Shown piece after piece: positions 23,612 through 36,508 of a stretch of 64,000 nucleotides of DNA (position 1 is the stretch's first letter; each line of letters opens with the position of its first letter). The stretch lies in NCBI GenBank assembly GCA_920105625.2, contig OV050031.1, positions 47,768,925 to 47,832,924 of the forward strand. Direction: 5' to 3'. The position numbers were made by a program, and so were the translations under genes. Under the pieces are notes generated by a model that saw only the letters and a program-made list of their open reading frames with translations, was not told the origin of the DNA and searched no databases. This DNA is from Clusia tigrina (Eukaryota; Arthropoda; Insecta; Diptera; Clusiidae).

Positions 23612-23873
23612 ATATTTACATGCATCGCACCATACTTGCTGTATTGCATCGATCACTGGTACGATCCGGCTCGACATGGACCAATGTATCGAATCGACAA
23701 TGAAACTATGGGAATACTTACTGCAATCCAACTTAAAGAAAAACACAATTGTTTTAAGTGGAAAAGCATACGAAAAACCACTTTTTATTGCTCTTATAAT
23801 TATGCACATACATATGTAGCTCAACAATAAATCGGCATGTATGCGATACATGTACATATGTATGTATATACAA
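23612..23873. other. Unassigned interval right of A' array
   Basis: AT-rich with no similarity I recognise; two short plus-strand frames overlap without any motif. TACATA/TATGTA repeats near the right end. Confidence 0.4.
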
Positions 23874-23984
23874 TTAGTGAATATGCACAAGCTCTAGCGC
23901 GTTTAGCTCAATTGCTCTCATATGCATGAACGGACCTGCATATGTACGTGTAAATAGGTACGTTTATGTATATATATAATGTAT
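23874..23984 (+). mobile_element. Repeat E copy 1, left part
   Basis: Starts at TTAGTGAATATGCAC, the same base where E copy 2 begins (63121) in a different flank, so this is the true edge of the repeat. Interrupted at 23984 by the LINE; AATGTAT (23978-23984) recurs at 33569-33575. Confidence 0.75.
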
Positions 23985-24017
23985 CAGTTACCAATCATCT
24001 CTCTTAGAGTACGGTCG
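23984..24017 (+). promoter_or_regulatory. LINE internal promoter: Inr TCAGTT and DPE GGTCG
   Basis: TCAGTT spans the element start (A at 23986 as +1) and matches the insect initiator consensus TCAKTY. GGTCG at 24013-24017 is exactly +28 to +32 and fits the DPE consensus RGWYV. Copy 1b keeps the same spacing (28240, 28267). This is the TATA-less promoter layout known from jockey and I elements. Confidence 0.65.
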
Positions 24018-24122
24018 ACTTATTTCTCGCGCAAGTGCTAATAATTTTTTTTTTTTACAGTATCAAAATATACTCAGCAGAAAACTTGTTCCCACAACTA
24101 AAATTTGAACGTGCACCGAGCC

Positions 24123-25474
24123 ATGATGGCATCCGAACCTGGTGGAGGGGACCAAAACTACTTCTCCATTCTAGACGAAAGTCCAAAAAAAAGAAAATTT
24201 AACCTAAACAATTATCATGACTTTCCAATCATTAAAACAGTAAAAAAGTGACAAATAAAGTTTGCCCTAAATTCATTTTACTAAAAAACACTGACGAAGT
24301 AAAACCTATTCGGTCGTTTAACATTTTTACAGTGGCCAAAGCATTAGAAACTATTACTACTGTACAACCTTTACAAACAACTTTTACCTATTAATTCTGA
24401 CAAAAAATGAACAACAAGCCAATCGCTTCCTAACAGCAAACAAGCTCTCAAACCTATGTAACATTGAAGTTTCACTGCACCCGACCTTAAATATATCGAA
24501 AGGAGTCATATATTCTGAGCATCTTGTACATTTAACTGAAATGGAAATTGTCCAAGGTTTAAAAGCACAACAAGTGACGGAATGCAAAAAAATAACTAAA
24601 TTAAAAGAGGGGAAAATAATAAACACCCCTCTCCACATTCTCTCCTTCAACACCTACGATATTCCACACGAAGTAGAGGTTGCGTGGGTCAAAGTCAAGG
24701 TCGAACCCTACATTCCATCACCAATGCAATGTAAAAACTGTTTCTTAATTGGGCATACAAAAAAACACTGCAAAAATGAAAAGAAATGTTTCGTGTGTTC
24801 AACAGCTGAACACGACCCAACTCCCTGCACAAAAGTCGAATGCATTAACTGCAGACAAGAGCATCGTTCAAACAACAAAAACTGCCCAACTTACAAAAAA
24901 CGACAAGAAATTCTCAAAGTAAAAACAATTAAGAAATGCACTTTCCGAGAAGCATTACACTCAGTTAACGAATCCAACACAAACGAATCATACATTAACC
25001 GAAAAACTAGAAGAAGCAGTTGCCATTAAAAACAAAAGCTTCAATAGAGAAAACAAAAAAATACAAACAACTACAACAGCAACAATAAATAACACTATCA
25101 TTGACAAGAATACAGTAAATTCCACACTCGAAAAAAATCAAACCAACAACAAAACTTTAAACAGAACTGACACTCCTCAAACATATATAACGCAAAAATA
25201 CAATTCACCCAAATCTAACAACATAGAAAACACTCAAAAACACAATATACCAACAACAAGCTCTCTTACAAACAACAATTCCGCTCACACCAAATCAAAC
25301 TCTCCCCAAAACAATCTCTCTCCAGAAACTCATAAAACTTCTTCACCAGAACTCTCTCAATTTACACTCACACACCTAAAAAACCTTGAAAAACTGAAAC
25401 AGTCCAGACAACAACAAATCAATAAACGCAACACACAAGAAATCAGCTCTGAGCCTGACATGGAAACAACTTAA
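24123..25474 (+). pseudogene. LINE ORF1 (gag-like), copy 1a
   Basis: ATG at 24123, early stop/frameshift at about 24250 in an A-run, also present in copy 1b. The C-terminal half (24541-25029) has three CCHC knuckles: CKNCFLIGHTKKHC, CFVCSTAEHDPTPC and CINCRQEHRSNNKNC, typical of I/jockey-type ORF1 nucleic-acid-binding proteins. The tail is Asn/Thr/Gln-rich. A short deletion near 24385 is specific to this copy. Confidence 0.8.
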
Positions 25475-25534
25475 AACTCCTCCATTTGTTTAAATAATTT
25501 AACATATATAAATATCTGCAAAAACTCTGTAAAA

Positions 25535-25839
25535 ATGACAGCATCTTTAAAAATTATTCAATGGAATATCAAAGGCTACAAAAACAATTATAATGAACTA
25601 GAAATATTATTAAAAAAAACATAGACGACAAATTATTACCCTACAAGAAACACACCTAAACACACCTTGGTGGCGCAGCCATACTCATACAAAATTCAAT
25701 ACAACACAGCACTACCAACTTTCCTACAAACAATTTTGACATAGTCAATATTTTTATTTTTTCAAAACAAAAATTCCTACTTAGCTCAATATACCTACCA
25801 CCCACAAAATCTTTCAAAGTCAAAGATCTTCACGATCTT
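25535..25839 (+). pseudogene. LINE ORF2 start (endonuclease N-terminus), copy 1a
   Basis: ATG at 25535 and IIQWNIKGYKNN match the start of the AP-type endonuclease in copy 1b, then the frame is broken by local deletions around 25620-25670 and ends in the (TA)n tract. Confidence 0.75.
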
Positions 25840-26258
<419 letters not shown>

Positions 26259-26308
26259 CTCCGTCTCAATACGAATATCCTCTACAAACTATATACAACA
26301 ACATAATT

Positions 26309-27385
26309 TCAATTCACAAAATTCATTTTTAGACCCATCATTTCAGTTAGTTTACAATGTTTATCTTTAGATAGGTTTTTCGTCAAAATATCAGCCACCA
26401 TTTGATTAGTTGAGACATACTCAAATTCAACATGTTTGTTTTTAGCAACTTCACGTACATAATGATATTTTAAATCTATGTGTTTTGTTCTTGAATGATA
26501 TACATGATTTTCAACAAGCGATTGAGAACTTAAATTATCGCCTTTTATTGTTATAAACATGTCTCCTTCATGGAATCCAAGCTCTGTTAAGAATCGCTTT
26601 AAATAAACAGCTTCTTTGGCGCTCGTACACAATGCCACGTACTCTTCTTCTGTGGTACTCAACGATATAGTATTCTGTTTTTTTGATTCCCATGCCACGG
26701 ATCCGCCACTCATCATGAAAACATAGCCAGAATATAACTTCCTATCTTTCGTATCACCAGCCCAATCTGCATCCGCGTAGCCATATATTCCCTCACTGGT
26801 GGGGCGATACCATAGTTTTAACTGCCAAGTTTTCGATAAATACCTCATAACGTGTTTGACGCCAGTCTGATGCTGGGTTGTTGGATTTGAATTACCCTGT
26901 GCCAATTTGCTAATAGAGTGCAGAATGTCAGGTCTCGTGCAGATCGCTAAATACATTAGTCCTCCAATCATTGATTGATAAGATGTCTTGTCAACTCTTT
27001 CAGCATGCTCGTCATCACATCGGATATGAAACCCAGGATCCAAAGGAGTTGAAACTGGTCGACAAGTCTTCATGTCGTACCTCTCCCATATACTGCGGGT
27101 ATGTTGCTTCTGACTGACCGCTATTGCGCCGGTTTCTCCGCACAGCTCAATTTCCCTACCAAGGAAATGGGAAAGAGGCCCTTTGTCCATTAACTTGAAT
27201 TCGCTTGCCACTTTTGCCTTAATGAGTTCAATGTCTTCTTTGACCGCGCAACCTATAATTAAATCATCAACGTACACGGCTATTATAATTAACTTGCCTT
27301 TTAACATTATTTTATATACGCATGACTCCGTCTGGCACTGATGAAACCCGATGTTTTTAGTACACCATCCAGTTTTGAGTTCCAT
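26309..27385 (-). pseudogene. pol: Copia pol: RT C-terminal part and RNase H
   Basis: A 358-codon open frame. YVDDLIIG is the Copia RT active site (residues about 37-44); PVSTPLDPG and GGLMYLAICTRPDI follow. RNase H has DADWAGD, SLSTTEEEYVAL and KHIDLKYHYVRE, ending with ADILTKNLSKDKH. These are diagnostic of Ty1/Copia. The 5' end of the frame overlaps the next piece in another frame, so a frameshift separates them near 27340. Confidence 0.9.
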
Positions 27386-27618
27386 TCACGCCCTGATTGC
27401 TTTAACCCGTTTATTGCCTTGTTTAATCGGAGCACATGATGCGGATATTTTTCGCTGATGAAGCATTCTGGTTGCTGCATATAATATTCGTCAGACAGGG
27501 CACTGTTGAGATACGCCGTAGTGATGTCAAGATGATGTAGATGCATTTTATGTGATACAGCCAAAGCTAATATTGTTCGTATGGTGGCATATCTTATTAC
27601 TGGTGAAAATATCTCCAT
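27307..27618 (-). pseudogene. pol: Copia pol: RT N-terminal part
   Basis: FSPVIRYATIRTILALA, LDITTAYLNSAL and NGLKQSGREWN are the conserved Copia RT blocks upstream of YVDD. The frame is shifted relative to the downstream RT part. Confidence 0.88.
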
Positions 27619-28073
27619 ATCATTTAATCCGAACTGTTGGCTGCATCCTTTGGCGACAAACCGCGCCTTAAATCGCTCAATTTACAGCCAATTGCCTTTT
27701 GGTTCAGTTGTAGATCGACTAACGACCACGTGTTATTCTCAATCAGAGCAGTGTATTCTTGTTGCATTGCGGATAACTATTCTCCGGAATGCGAACCATC
27801 TTTTATATCACTTACTGATTTTGGAACCTTGACATTGTCACTGCTATTCGCCAAATTAGCACAGTTGTATTCCTTGCGTGGACGCCCTGGCTTACCAGTT
27901 CCGATAAATTTTGGTCTTCCAGGCCCAATTCGGTTTGGCTCCTCGTCATTGCTGCTAGGCTCATTTATAGTATCAGCTGCTCCATCATCAGGCTCACCTG
28001 TTATTACTGCTGGCACTGTTTTGGAAACAAGCTTTTTTTGAGATGAAAGCAAGTTTTGCATTTTTGGGATCAA
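27619..28073 (-). pseudogene. pol: Copia pol: integrase-RT linker remnant
   Basis: On the minus strand, frames encode GRPKFIGTGKPGRPRKEYN (basic linker after integrase) and then the start of RT. Several frame changes are needed. Integrase itself is missing. Confidence 0.6.
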
Positions 28074-28238
28074 AGCTCGGAAGATTGTGTGGAGACAATC
28101 CCGCACAGATTTAGTCGTAAAAAACCTATGTCCAAAAGCAAAGCACGTAGGTGGTAGTGTAATGGTGTGGGGATGTATGACCATAGACGGAGTTGGAAAA
28201 ATGGAGTTTATTGAAAGTATCATGAATAAAATAGATTA
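28074..28238 (+). pseudogene. Tc1/mariner transposase fragment
   Basis: Plus-strand frame with KHVGGSVMVWGCMTIDGVGKMEF, close to the Tc1 DDE core block around the second catalytic region. About 55 codons remain, cut on the left by Copia-derived sequence and on the right by the start of LINE copy 1b. No terminal repeats seen. Confidence 0.75.
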
Positions 28239-28375
28239 CAGTTACCAATCATCTCTCTTAGAGTACGGTCGACTTATTTCTCGCGCAAGTGCTAATTGAA
28301 TTTTTTTTTACTGTATCAAAATATACTCAGCAGAAAACTTCTTCTCACAACTAAAATTTGAACGTGCACCGAGCC

Positions 28376-29717
28376 ATGATGGCATCCGATCCTGGTGGAG
28401 GAGACCAAAACTACTTCTCCATTCTAGACGAAAGTCCAAAAAAAAGAAAATTTAACCTAAACAATAATCATGACTTGCCAATCATTAAAACAGTAAAAAA
28501 GTGACAAATAAAGTTTGCCCTAAATTCATTTTACTAAAAAGCACTGACGAAGTAAAACCAATTCGGTCGTTTAACATTTTGACAGTGGCCAAAGCTTCAG
28601 AAAGTATAACTACTGTACAACCTTTACAAACTACTTTTACAAGAGAAGGCCACCTATTAATTCTGACCAAAAATGAACAACAAACAAATCGTTTCCTAAC
28701 AGCCTATATCCGACCTTAAATATATTGAAAGGAGTCATATATTCTGAGCATCTTGTACATTTAACTGAAATGTAAATTGTCCAAGGTTCAAAAACACAAC
28801 AAGTGACGGAATGCAAAAAAACAACTAAATTAAAAGACGTGAAAATAATAAACACCCTTCTCCACATTCTCTCCTTCAACACCTACGATATTCCATACGA
28901 AGTAGAGGTTGCGTGGGTCAAAGTTAAGGTCGAACCTTACATTCCATCACCAATGCAATGTAAAAACTGTTTCTTAATTGGGCATACAAAATTACAAAAA
29001 ACACTGCAAAAATGAACAGAAATGTTTCGTGTGTTCAACAGCTGAACACGACCCAACTCCCTGCACAAAAGTCGAATGCATTAACTGCAGACAAGAGCAT
29101 CGTTCAAACAACAAAAACTGCCCAACTTACAAAAAACGACAAGAAATTCTCAAAGTAAAAACAATTAAGAAATGCACTTTCCGAGAAGCATTACACTCAG
29201 TTAACGAATCCAACACAAACATTAATACGAATCATACATTAACCGAAAAACTAGAAGAAGCAGTTGCCATTAAAAACAAAAGCTTCAATAGAGAAAACAA
29301 AAAAATACAAACAACTACAACAGCAACAATAAATAACACTATCATTGACGAGAATACAGTAAATTCCACACTCGAAAAAATCAAACCAACAACAAAACTT
29401 TAAACAGAACTGACACTCCTCAAACATATATAACGCAAAAATACAATTCACCCAAATCTAACAACATAGAAAACACTCAAAAACACAATATACCAACAAC
29501 AAGCTCTCTTACAAACAACAATTCCGCTCACACCAAATCAAACTCTCCCCAAAACAATCTCTCTCCAGAAACTCATAAAACTTCTTCACCAGAACTCTCT
29601 CAATTTACACTCACACACCTAAAAAACCTTGAAAAACTTAAACAGTCCAGACAACAACAAATCAATAAACGCAACACACAAGAAATCAGCTCTGAGCCTG
29701 ACATGGAAACAACTTAA
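28376..29717 (+). pseudogene. LINE ORF1 (gag-like), copy 1b
   Basis: ATG at 28376; the same early stop as copy 1a; knuckles at 28960-29115 but with an extra insertion between the His and last Cys of the first one and a frameshift near 28990. A deletion near 28705 removes sequence kept in 1a. Confidence 0.8.
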
Positions 29718-29786
29718 AACTCCTCCATTTGTTTAAATAATTTAACATATATAAATATCTGCAAAAACTCTGTAAATCTGACAGTA

Positions 29787-30701
29787 ATGACAGCATCTTT
29801 AAAAATTATTCAATGGAATATCAAAGGCTACAAAAACAATTATAATGAACTAGAAATATTATTAAAAAAACATAAACCACAAATCATTACCCTACAAGAA
29901 ACACACCTAAAAGACGACAAAATAATACCTACTCCCATGAACTACCAATTATACACATCTCTACACCCACAAAATTCATTTGGCGGCGCAGCCATACTCA
30001 TACATAATTCAATACAACACAGCACAACCAACTTTCCTACAAACAATTTTGACATAGTAAATATTTTTATTTTTTCAAAACAAAAATTCCTACTTAGCTC
30101 AATATACCTACCACCCACAAAATCTTTCAAAGATCTTCACGATCTTTTTGACAACTCACAATCACCACACTTGATCACAGGTGACTTCAATAGCTGGCAC
30201 ACCAGTTGGGGTTCTAATTACAACAATGCTAGAGGCAAAAAAATCGATAAATTTATCACACAATCGGCACTGACTCTCTTCAACAACGGCACCCCAACCC
30301 ACTTCACAACGCATAACACTCTAACTCATATTGATCTTACACTTGCATCTCCTATCCTAGCAATAGAAACCAACTGGCAAATAGAATCCGATCTATGCGG
30401 TAGTGATCACTTTCCTATCCTCATATCCCTCTTCCCCAATCTCACAACAATTCCAATTACAAGTAGACCTAGATTCAATTTAGGCAAAGCGAATTGGGAC
30501 AAATTCAGCATACTAGCTAATCACTTATCTGAAAAAAGAGCTGTTAGTATAAACATAAACAAAGAAACTGCTAATATTCAAAAAATAATAATTCAAAGCG
30601 CTAACGAATCCATTCCTCAATCTAGACCTAAGCGAAGAACAACAGTCCCCTGGTGGAACAATAAATTAGAAGACTTAAAAAAGAAAGAAACTTCGAAATA
30701 G
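29787..30701 (+). pseudogene. LINE ORF2: AP-type endonuclease
   Basis: A 304-codon open frame from ATG 29787. Endonuclease motifs: IIQWNIKG, LQETHL (catalytic Glu), LITGDFNSWH, and GSDHFPI near the end. It nicks target DNA for target-primed reverse transcription. It ends at a stop before RT, so the ORF2 protein is truncated. Confidence 0.88.
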
Positions 30702-31875
30702 CCTAACCAGAAACATATCACTAGATAATATCAAAAAATTCAAGAAAGCAAACGCGATACTTAAGCGCGAAATAAAATGATCTAAATCAACCTCAATACT
30801 TAACTTCACCTCAAACATCAATCATTTTACACCTTCAGGAAAAATTTGGTCAACAATTCGCACATTCTGTGGGCTTAAAATCTATACCCCAATCCATTCA
30901 ATTAGCTTACCCCAACCTAACCAAAATTCGATCACAAATAACTCCATAATAGCCAATACACTTGCAGAAACATGGTCCAAAGAAGCACACGATAATTCAA
31001 TCTCTCGTACCTTCCTTTTAGACAAACAAAACTCCTCTATCCAGAAGTAGGTTACATAGTCCGAGCAAATCAGCCTTAATTATTGACGATAAAATCAATC
31101 TAATCGAGCTAAACATGGCAATAAACCAACTAAAAGGCAAAACTCCCGGAATAGATCGAATATCCTACCCAATGATTAAATACCTACCCTTAGCAGTAAA
31201 AAGTCGACTTACTGACTTATATAATAAAATATTTTCTGGTTTTATCCCTCAAATGTATAAAAATAGTCTCATTATCCCTATACCTAAACCTAACTCAGAC
31301 AACATCATATCGTCCAATCTCACTTAACCCTTGCTGCTCCAAAGTACTAGATAAAATCATTGCCAACAGGCTTTGGTGGTTTGTATCAAATAACAAACTT
31401 CTCAATAGCCATCAATTAGGATTCAAAAAAGGGAAATCAATGTCTGATTTTCTGGTTTACCTTGATCAGATCACCTCCTCTCTTACAAAAAACACATATC
31501 CCTCATCTCACTGGATTTTGCTAAAGCATTTGATAAAATTGGAGTACATGCTATTTTAGATCAACTTAACTTGTGGAAAATCGGCCCAACATTTATAATT
31601 ATATAAAAAACTATATGACAAATAGGAACATCAAAGTAAAAATCGAATCCCAATTTTCTCAAAGCTTTTCTCTCCAAAATGGCATTCCCCAAGGTTCCCC
31701 CCTCTCCGTAATCCTATTTCTGATAGCCTATAACAAGCTAAGCAACACCTTATCACTCCACAAAGAAATTGACTTTCTCGCATTCGCTGATGACTACTTA
31801 CTAATTAAAAAACTAAATAGAAACAAAAACATCCCCTACAATTTCGATCCCATCTACAACAAAATTTCGGAATAG
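30702..31875 (+). pseudogene. LINE ORF2: reverse transcriptase, fragmented
   Basis: Pieces at 31115-31327 (LKGKTPGIDRISYPMIKYLP) and 31573-31875 (QNGIPQGSPLSVILFL, active site FADDYLL). Frames change at least twice between them. Confidence 0.85.
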
Positions 31876-33461
31876 TGCGCATATTCAGGAGCTGCATTAT
31901 CGCTACAAAAATGCAAGCAAATTCACATCTGTAGAAAACACAATTGCTCCTCAAACATCATATGCAACCACATAAATATAATCAAAGTTGACAATTTAAA
32001 GATACTTGGGATTACACTGAACAAAAGATATCGATGGGAAACACATATTAATCAATTAATAGACTCATTAATCAAACCACTCAATATAATCAAATGCCTT
32101 TCAAGCAAAAAATTCAACTGCAATACAGCATCACTAATTTCAATAACAAAATCCCTCCTCTTATCTAAAATTAACTATGGTCTTTACTTATTTGGGTATG
32201 CACCAAAATCAACCATAAATAAATTAAACACTACCATAAATTCCGCTACGAGGATTGCACTAGGTGCATTCAGAACAACCCCTGTTCCCTCCTGTATGAA
32301 GCTAAAATTACACCAATATCCTTTGCCCGGGACCTAATCACCTCTAAGCTTATTAAATCAGTTATAATCAACGACCACTCCCCACTCCCAAACCTTTGTG
32401 CCCAAATCCTTAAATCTAAAAAACTCCAACAAGTACCATCCACAATAAATAAAGTTATTAAGATCGCCCAAAACATTGAAGTACCCATAATCACAAAAGT
32501 ACACAAGAAATATTTAGTATTTCCTAGCTGGCAACTTCCTCATATCTCAGTCAATACTGACCTACGACAACATGAAAAAAATAATACACCAAATGAAATC
32601 TATATACAGAACTTTCTTAAATTAAAAGCAGAGCTATACTCCTTTAAGTTTATATACACTGATGGTTCAAAACAAAACGACCTTACAGGCTACAGTATCG
32701 TGGAAGAAAACAAAACCATTCAAACAGCACACCTACCACATTACAGCACAAGTTTTGGAGCTGAGCTAGTAGCCATTCACGAAGCGACTAAATACGCAAA
32801 CACAAAGAGAAGGAAAATCGCGATCTGCTAAGATTCTCTCTCAGTCTTAGACGCAATTACTAACCCAGTAAACAGCAACCATAACATAGACAATATAAAA
32901 AACATATTAATCAAGCATAAATCCACAATCAGACTCATTTGGATCCCCGGACATGTCAATATAAAAGGCAACGAATTAGCGGACAAAATTGCCAAAAATG
33001 CCACATGTGCCCCACTAACGACTACACAAAATATATTATCATCAGACATCCTAAAATTCATAAAAACCATTCACCGAAAAAAAGCCAAAGATCTATTTCA
33101 AACTACTAATGACTGGTACAAAAAAATTAATAAATCAAAAATACCTATCTATGATCATTTTAAAACCGTTAATAACACCAAAATAAACAGACAAGACTCA
33201 ATAAAACTCGTACGACTCCGACTTGGACACACAAAACTGACCAATGAATACATTATCAATAAAACAAACAACATATGCAAATTCTGCAACCTACCCAACA
33301 TGAACGTCGAACACATATTAAACAATTGTACATACTTTAACATCTACAGAAAATCACTTCCAAACATCAAACCAACAGCCCTACTTAACAACCCTACCGA
33401 TAAAGACTTAAAGATGCTGATAAATTACCTTAAGTACTCTAACACCTATAAAGAATTCTAA
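31876..33461 (+). pseudogene. LINE ORF2: RT thumb, RNase H and C-terminal CCHC
   Basis: RNase H from about 32644 (YTDGSKQ), IPGHVNIKGNELAD near 32940; a TAA at about 32828 lies inside the second catalytic Asp block (IC-stop-DSLSV). The C-terminal Cys/His motif CKFCNLPNMNVEHILNNC is at about 33275-33330. Stop at 33459. Confidence 0.8.
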
Positions 33462-33568
33462 CATATATATAAAATTAACTAGCTTAAGATCATAGATGTC
33501 ATAGCTGTAAGTCTTATTGTATTAAAATTTTAATTTTAACACAAGTATGAATAAATAAATAAATAAAT

Positions 33569-34847
33569 AATGTATAATGCAATGTGAACATAAATATTGT
33601 CAGCGTATATAATCTAAACGTGACTATGCTCTCGACTACCTGTGGCACCGCTCTTACTTGCTCCTGTGTATAGGCTCTGTATAGGCTCCTGCTCTAAGAT
33701 CCCCTGCTCTGCACCGCTCCCCTGGCTCAGCTCCCTGCACATAGATTGCACTCTCTCCTGGCTCAGTTCCATGCGCATAGATTGCACCACACTGCTCCTT
33801 GTGCTCTCACGCACTGCCCCATTGGCACAACCGCACAGCTCTATCGTCAGAAACGAACTAAACTTTAAAATCCACGCTGAAAATATTTTCGCTATGTCCG
33901 AAAACTCAAACGCATGGTTGCATTTGATACACTATATCTGCTCCCGAAATACTGACTTCCTTCGGAATAAATTTAGTTTCACTATAAAATCCTTGAACAT
34001 CCATAACTATTATTCTCTCCGCTTCCATTTTTAAAAAAATTATAAATTCACTTTGTTTTCTAAGAGGAACAAATAAAAGTACTAATATAAACTAGCTCAT
34101 TTAGCAAACTCTTTTTATATGTTGAGTTCAAGAAAGCAACTGCATGCACTCAGTGGCAAACGATCCCATCAGATCGAACGCAGTGCTTTCTTATCTGTAA
34201 ATACCAAACTGTGGTATTCATGGCTTAAACTTGAAGGCAGCTGCATGGACTCAGCGCCCAAGAGATCACATCAGACCGAACGCATATGCTTTTTATAATA
34301 CCAAACTGTGTTGAACTTGAACTTGCAGGCAGCCGTAAACACAGGGGCGGAAGGTGTGAGTAAATACTGTGTTGAACTTTTAGTTTAAAGAAACTTGTGG
34401 TGGTGATCAAACCAGAGCTTTCCACAAAACGCTTTCAACAAAAAACTCAGCGCCAGATGACACCTCTAAAAGCTTTCAACATCAGTAAATACCAAACTGT
34501 GTTGAACTTAAACTTTGATGACAACTGCAAACACAGGGGCGGAATGTAAAAGTAAATACTGTGTTGAACTTTTAGTTTAAAAGAAACTTGTGTTAATCAA
34601 TAGCAAAGAAATAGCCTGGGGGGGTATGAGGAAATTTCAATACATAAGAACTTTCTTATAGCAAACAAAACACAGCTTCCCACAAAATCTCACTCCGATC
34701 ATAGCAAAGACACAAACCAGAGCTTTACACAAAAAAAACTTTCAACAAAAAACTCACCGCCAGATGGCGCCTCCAAAAGCTTTCGACTTATAATAAATGT
34801 CCACTTTTTTTGGAAATTTTAGACCTCCATAAGAAAAATACATGCGT
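33569..34847 (+). mobile_element. Repeat E copy 1, right part
   Basis: Nearly identical to E copy 2 (63228-64000) up to about 34340. It includes a tandem 43-bp duplication (CTCCTGGCTCAG...CACATAGATTG), AATAAAA at about 34073, and several TAAATACCAAACTGTG boxes. From about 34290 to 34790 two longer direct repeats occur, one with ACACAGGGGCGGAA, one with ACCAGAGCTTT...AAAAGCTTTC about 306 bp apart. A 130-codon frame at 33642-34034 is open in both copies but has no recognisable features. Class unknown. Confidence 0.7.
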
Positions 34848-34973
34848 TTTTGATCCAAAACATACACTGTTTAGCTACTCACTGACTGATGATGAACGAA
34901 ATTACTCAACTACGGAGAAAGAACTCCTGGCGTTTGTATGGGCTGTTAACTACTTCAGATTATTCCTTTATGG
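34848..34973 (+). pseudogene. pol: Gypsy RNase H segment G0, left part
   Basis: The frame ends LTDDERNYSTTEKELLAFVWAV, a Gypsy RNase H motif, at ATGG where element A inserts. A further RNase H-like piece resumes at 58334 after the second ATGG. This is the oldest visible layer of the nest. Confidence 0.8.
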
Positions 34974-35462
34974 TGTTGTGAGTTAGAATCAAGCTACCTA
35001 CGCGTAGTTGACTCACAGCAACGGCACCTATTAAATTCATTAAGAGAGCACATATTTTTAGGGTGCAAATATTGTAAATAATAGTATTTACGCATTAATT
35101 ATGATGTAAGCTTTTAGGGTGTCACAGTTCCGTAGTCAAGCTGACGAGGGGCACTTAGAATGCACCGACGACACTTTTACTTCAGTAGGTCAGTGGGCTT
35201 GACCAACTGACACCAAATAACAATTGCGTAACTGGAACACCAGAAAAGTCAAGACGTAGACTGTAATGTTTATTTGTAAATAGTATATAAGAACTAGTAT
35301 TTTAAGAATAAATCTGCTTGTTGTTTTAAACCCAAAATAGTGCAGTGCTCATTTAAGAAAGTGATATAGGTTTACAGGTTCCCGCGCAGGACAAGCCGCG
35401 ACAGGACATTCCAGAGGACACTTCAGAGGACATTCGCCGACAAGCAGATAAGGACCCCAACA
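34974..35462 (+). repeat. A 5' LTR (489 bp)
   Basis: TGTTGTGAGTT...CCCCAACA. TATA box TATATAA at 35284. Clearly homologous to but diverged from A' LTRs. An extra ACACTTCAGAGG-type variation near 35420 is not in the 3' LTR. Confidence 0.92.
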
Positions 35463-35465
35463 TTT

Positions 35466-35477
35466 TGGCGCAGCCGG
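35466..35477 (+). promoter_or_regulatory. A primer binding site, tRNA-Ser-like
   Basis: TGGCGCAGCCGG three bases after the LTR end, as in A1. Confidence 0.75.
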
Positions 35478-35579
35478 TCTAAAGGACCTATTGGAGTAAT
35501 CCCAGGGCAAGGAACCCTGAAGCAGAGAGGCGTCCTGCAACGAATTCGAAGGACCTCATCTAAGGACACTGTGGAAAAG

Positions 35580-35606
35580 ATGTCATCGGAAGAAATTTTG
35601 GTGAGT
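35580..35606 (+). promoter_or_regulatory. Leader mini-exon with ATG and GTGAGT donor (A)
   Basis: ATG, seven open codons, GTGAGT at 35601-35606. Sequence is close to A1 (164-190). Leader 35607-36508 contains no other supported gene. Confidence 0.5.
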
Positions 35607-36508
35607 AGAGTGTATATTAGCGTAAACTAAGTAGATACTTCTGCGACCCTGAAGGCGCCGTAGCGCTGGTCAAAGAAGTTGCAACCTACAGGCGCGTTTG
35701 CGCTGTTGCACGCAGCTTTGAATGGCAACCATAAACCGTCAGTATGATCGGACGGTCTATGTATGTTCATCCTAGCTGTGAGAATTTTTTTTGTAGGGGA
35801 TTTGAGTTTTTTTGTCGTGAGGGACATTTAAATGGTTTATTAAGCTATGTCATCTATATTGGAGACATTTAAATTATTTTTATATTGTTTAAATTCAGAT
35901 GTTCTAAATTTATGTTGTTTGAAAACAAACAAAGAATATTTGATTTAAATATTTGGCATTTTGAGCTTAGGGTATTAGGAAAAAATATTTCAAGAAGTGT
36001 TTACAACACGTGTTGTTGCATCAAAGATTTTAAAGTTCGGAAACTACAATTTGCGTAGCAATGTTGAAGATAACAGTTAAATGCTATTATTATGTGGCGC
36101 ATACGTTACGGGTTTTTTTTAAATATGGATTCAAATTTTCGGGAATGAATTAAGACACTTTTGCCGGTAAATCAAATTTCGGTTTTTACAAACATATGGC
36201 CTTTTCTATGGATTCTTGGGAGGATTAAAGATGGTGAGAGGAAATCAAGGAGTATCTGTGAGGAAGCCAAGTACCAATTTGCATTGATGGAAGGACTTAA
36301 TGGACGCCGGTAGACAGCGGAACTTTGTGATGGAAAACAAGTATAGCAGAATATGTATATAAAGATAGAATTTACGGTGGAATGTTTTTTTTTAATAACT
36401 CTGTTTTGAATCATTAAGTAAGATCGAATAAAATATTGTTACAAGTTTTAACAAATATTGGATTTTTATTTGTAATTGGGATACGCCATCTGTTCTGACA
36501 TTTGTGAT

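Larger units (their letters stand above)
23985..25839 (+). mobile_element. I-like LINE copy 1a, 5' part only
   Basis: 5' end CAGTTACCAATC is the same as in copy 1b (28239). Contains ORF1 and the first ~300 bp of ORF2, then stops in a (TA)n tract. Near-identical to 1b apart from small indels. Its left flank carries the target-site duplication whose partner lies after copy 1b. Confidence 0.85.
28239..33568 (+). mobile_element. I-like LINE copy 1b, near full length
   Basis: About 5.3 kb: 5' promoter, ORF1, ORF2 (endonuclease, RT, RNase H, CCHC), 3' UTR ending in AATA repeats. RNase H in ORF2 and the layout fit the I group. AATGTAT follows the tail (33569-33575) and matches the left flank of copy 1a, not that of copy 1b. 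All coding regions carry stops. Confidence 0.85.

Noticed and set aside
9941..23619. Target-site duplication around the A' array
   Set aside because: AAAT and ATAT do not match well enough to claim.
27777..28223. 148-codon reverse-strand frame from its own ATG as a separate gene
   Set aside because: The first part is antisense to the Tc1 fragment; only the later part belongs to Copia pol.
33642..34034. 130-codon frame in repeat E, also open at 63298-63690
   Set aside because: No motif, odd composition; openness in both copies is explained by their near identity. The opposite strand is open too.
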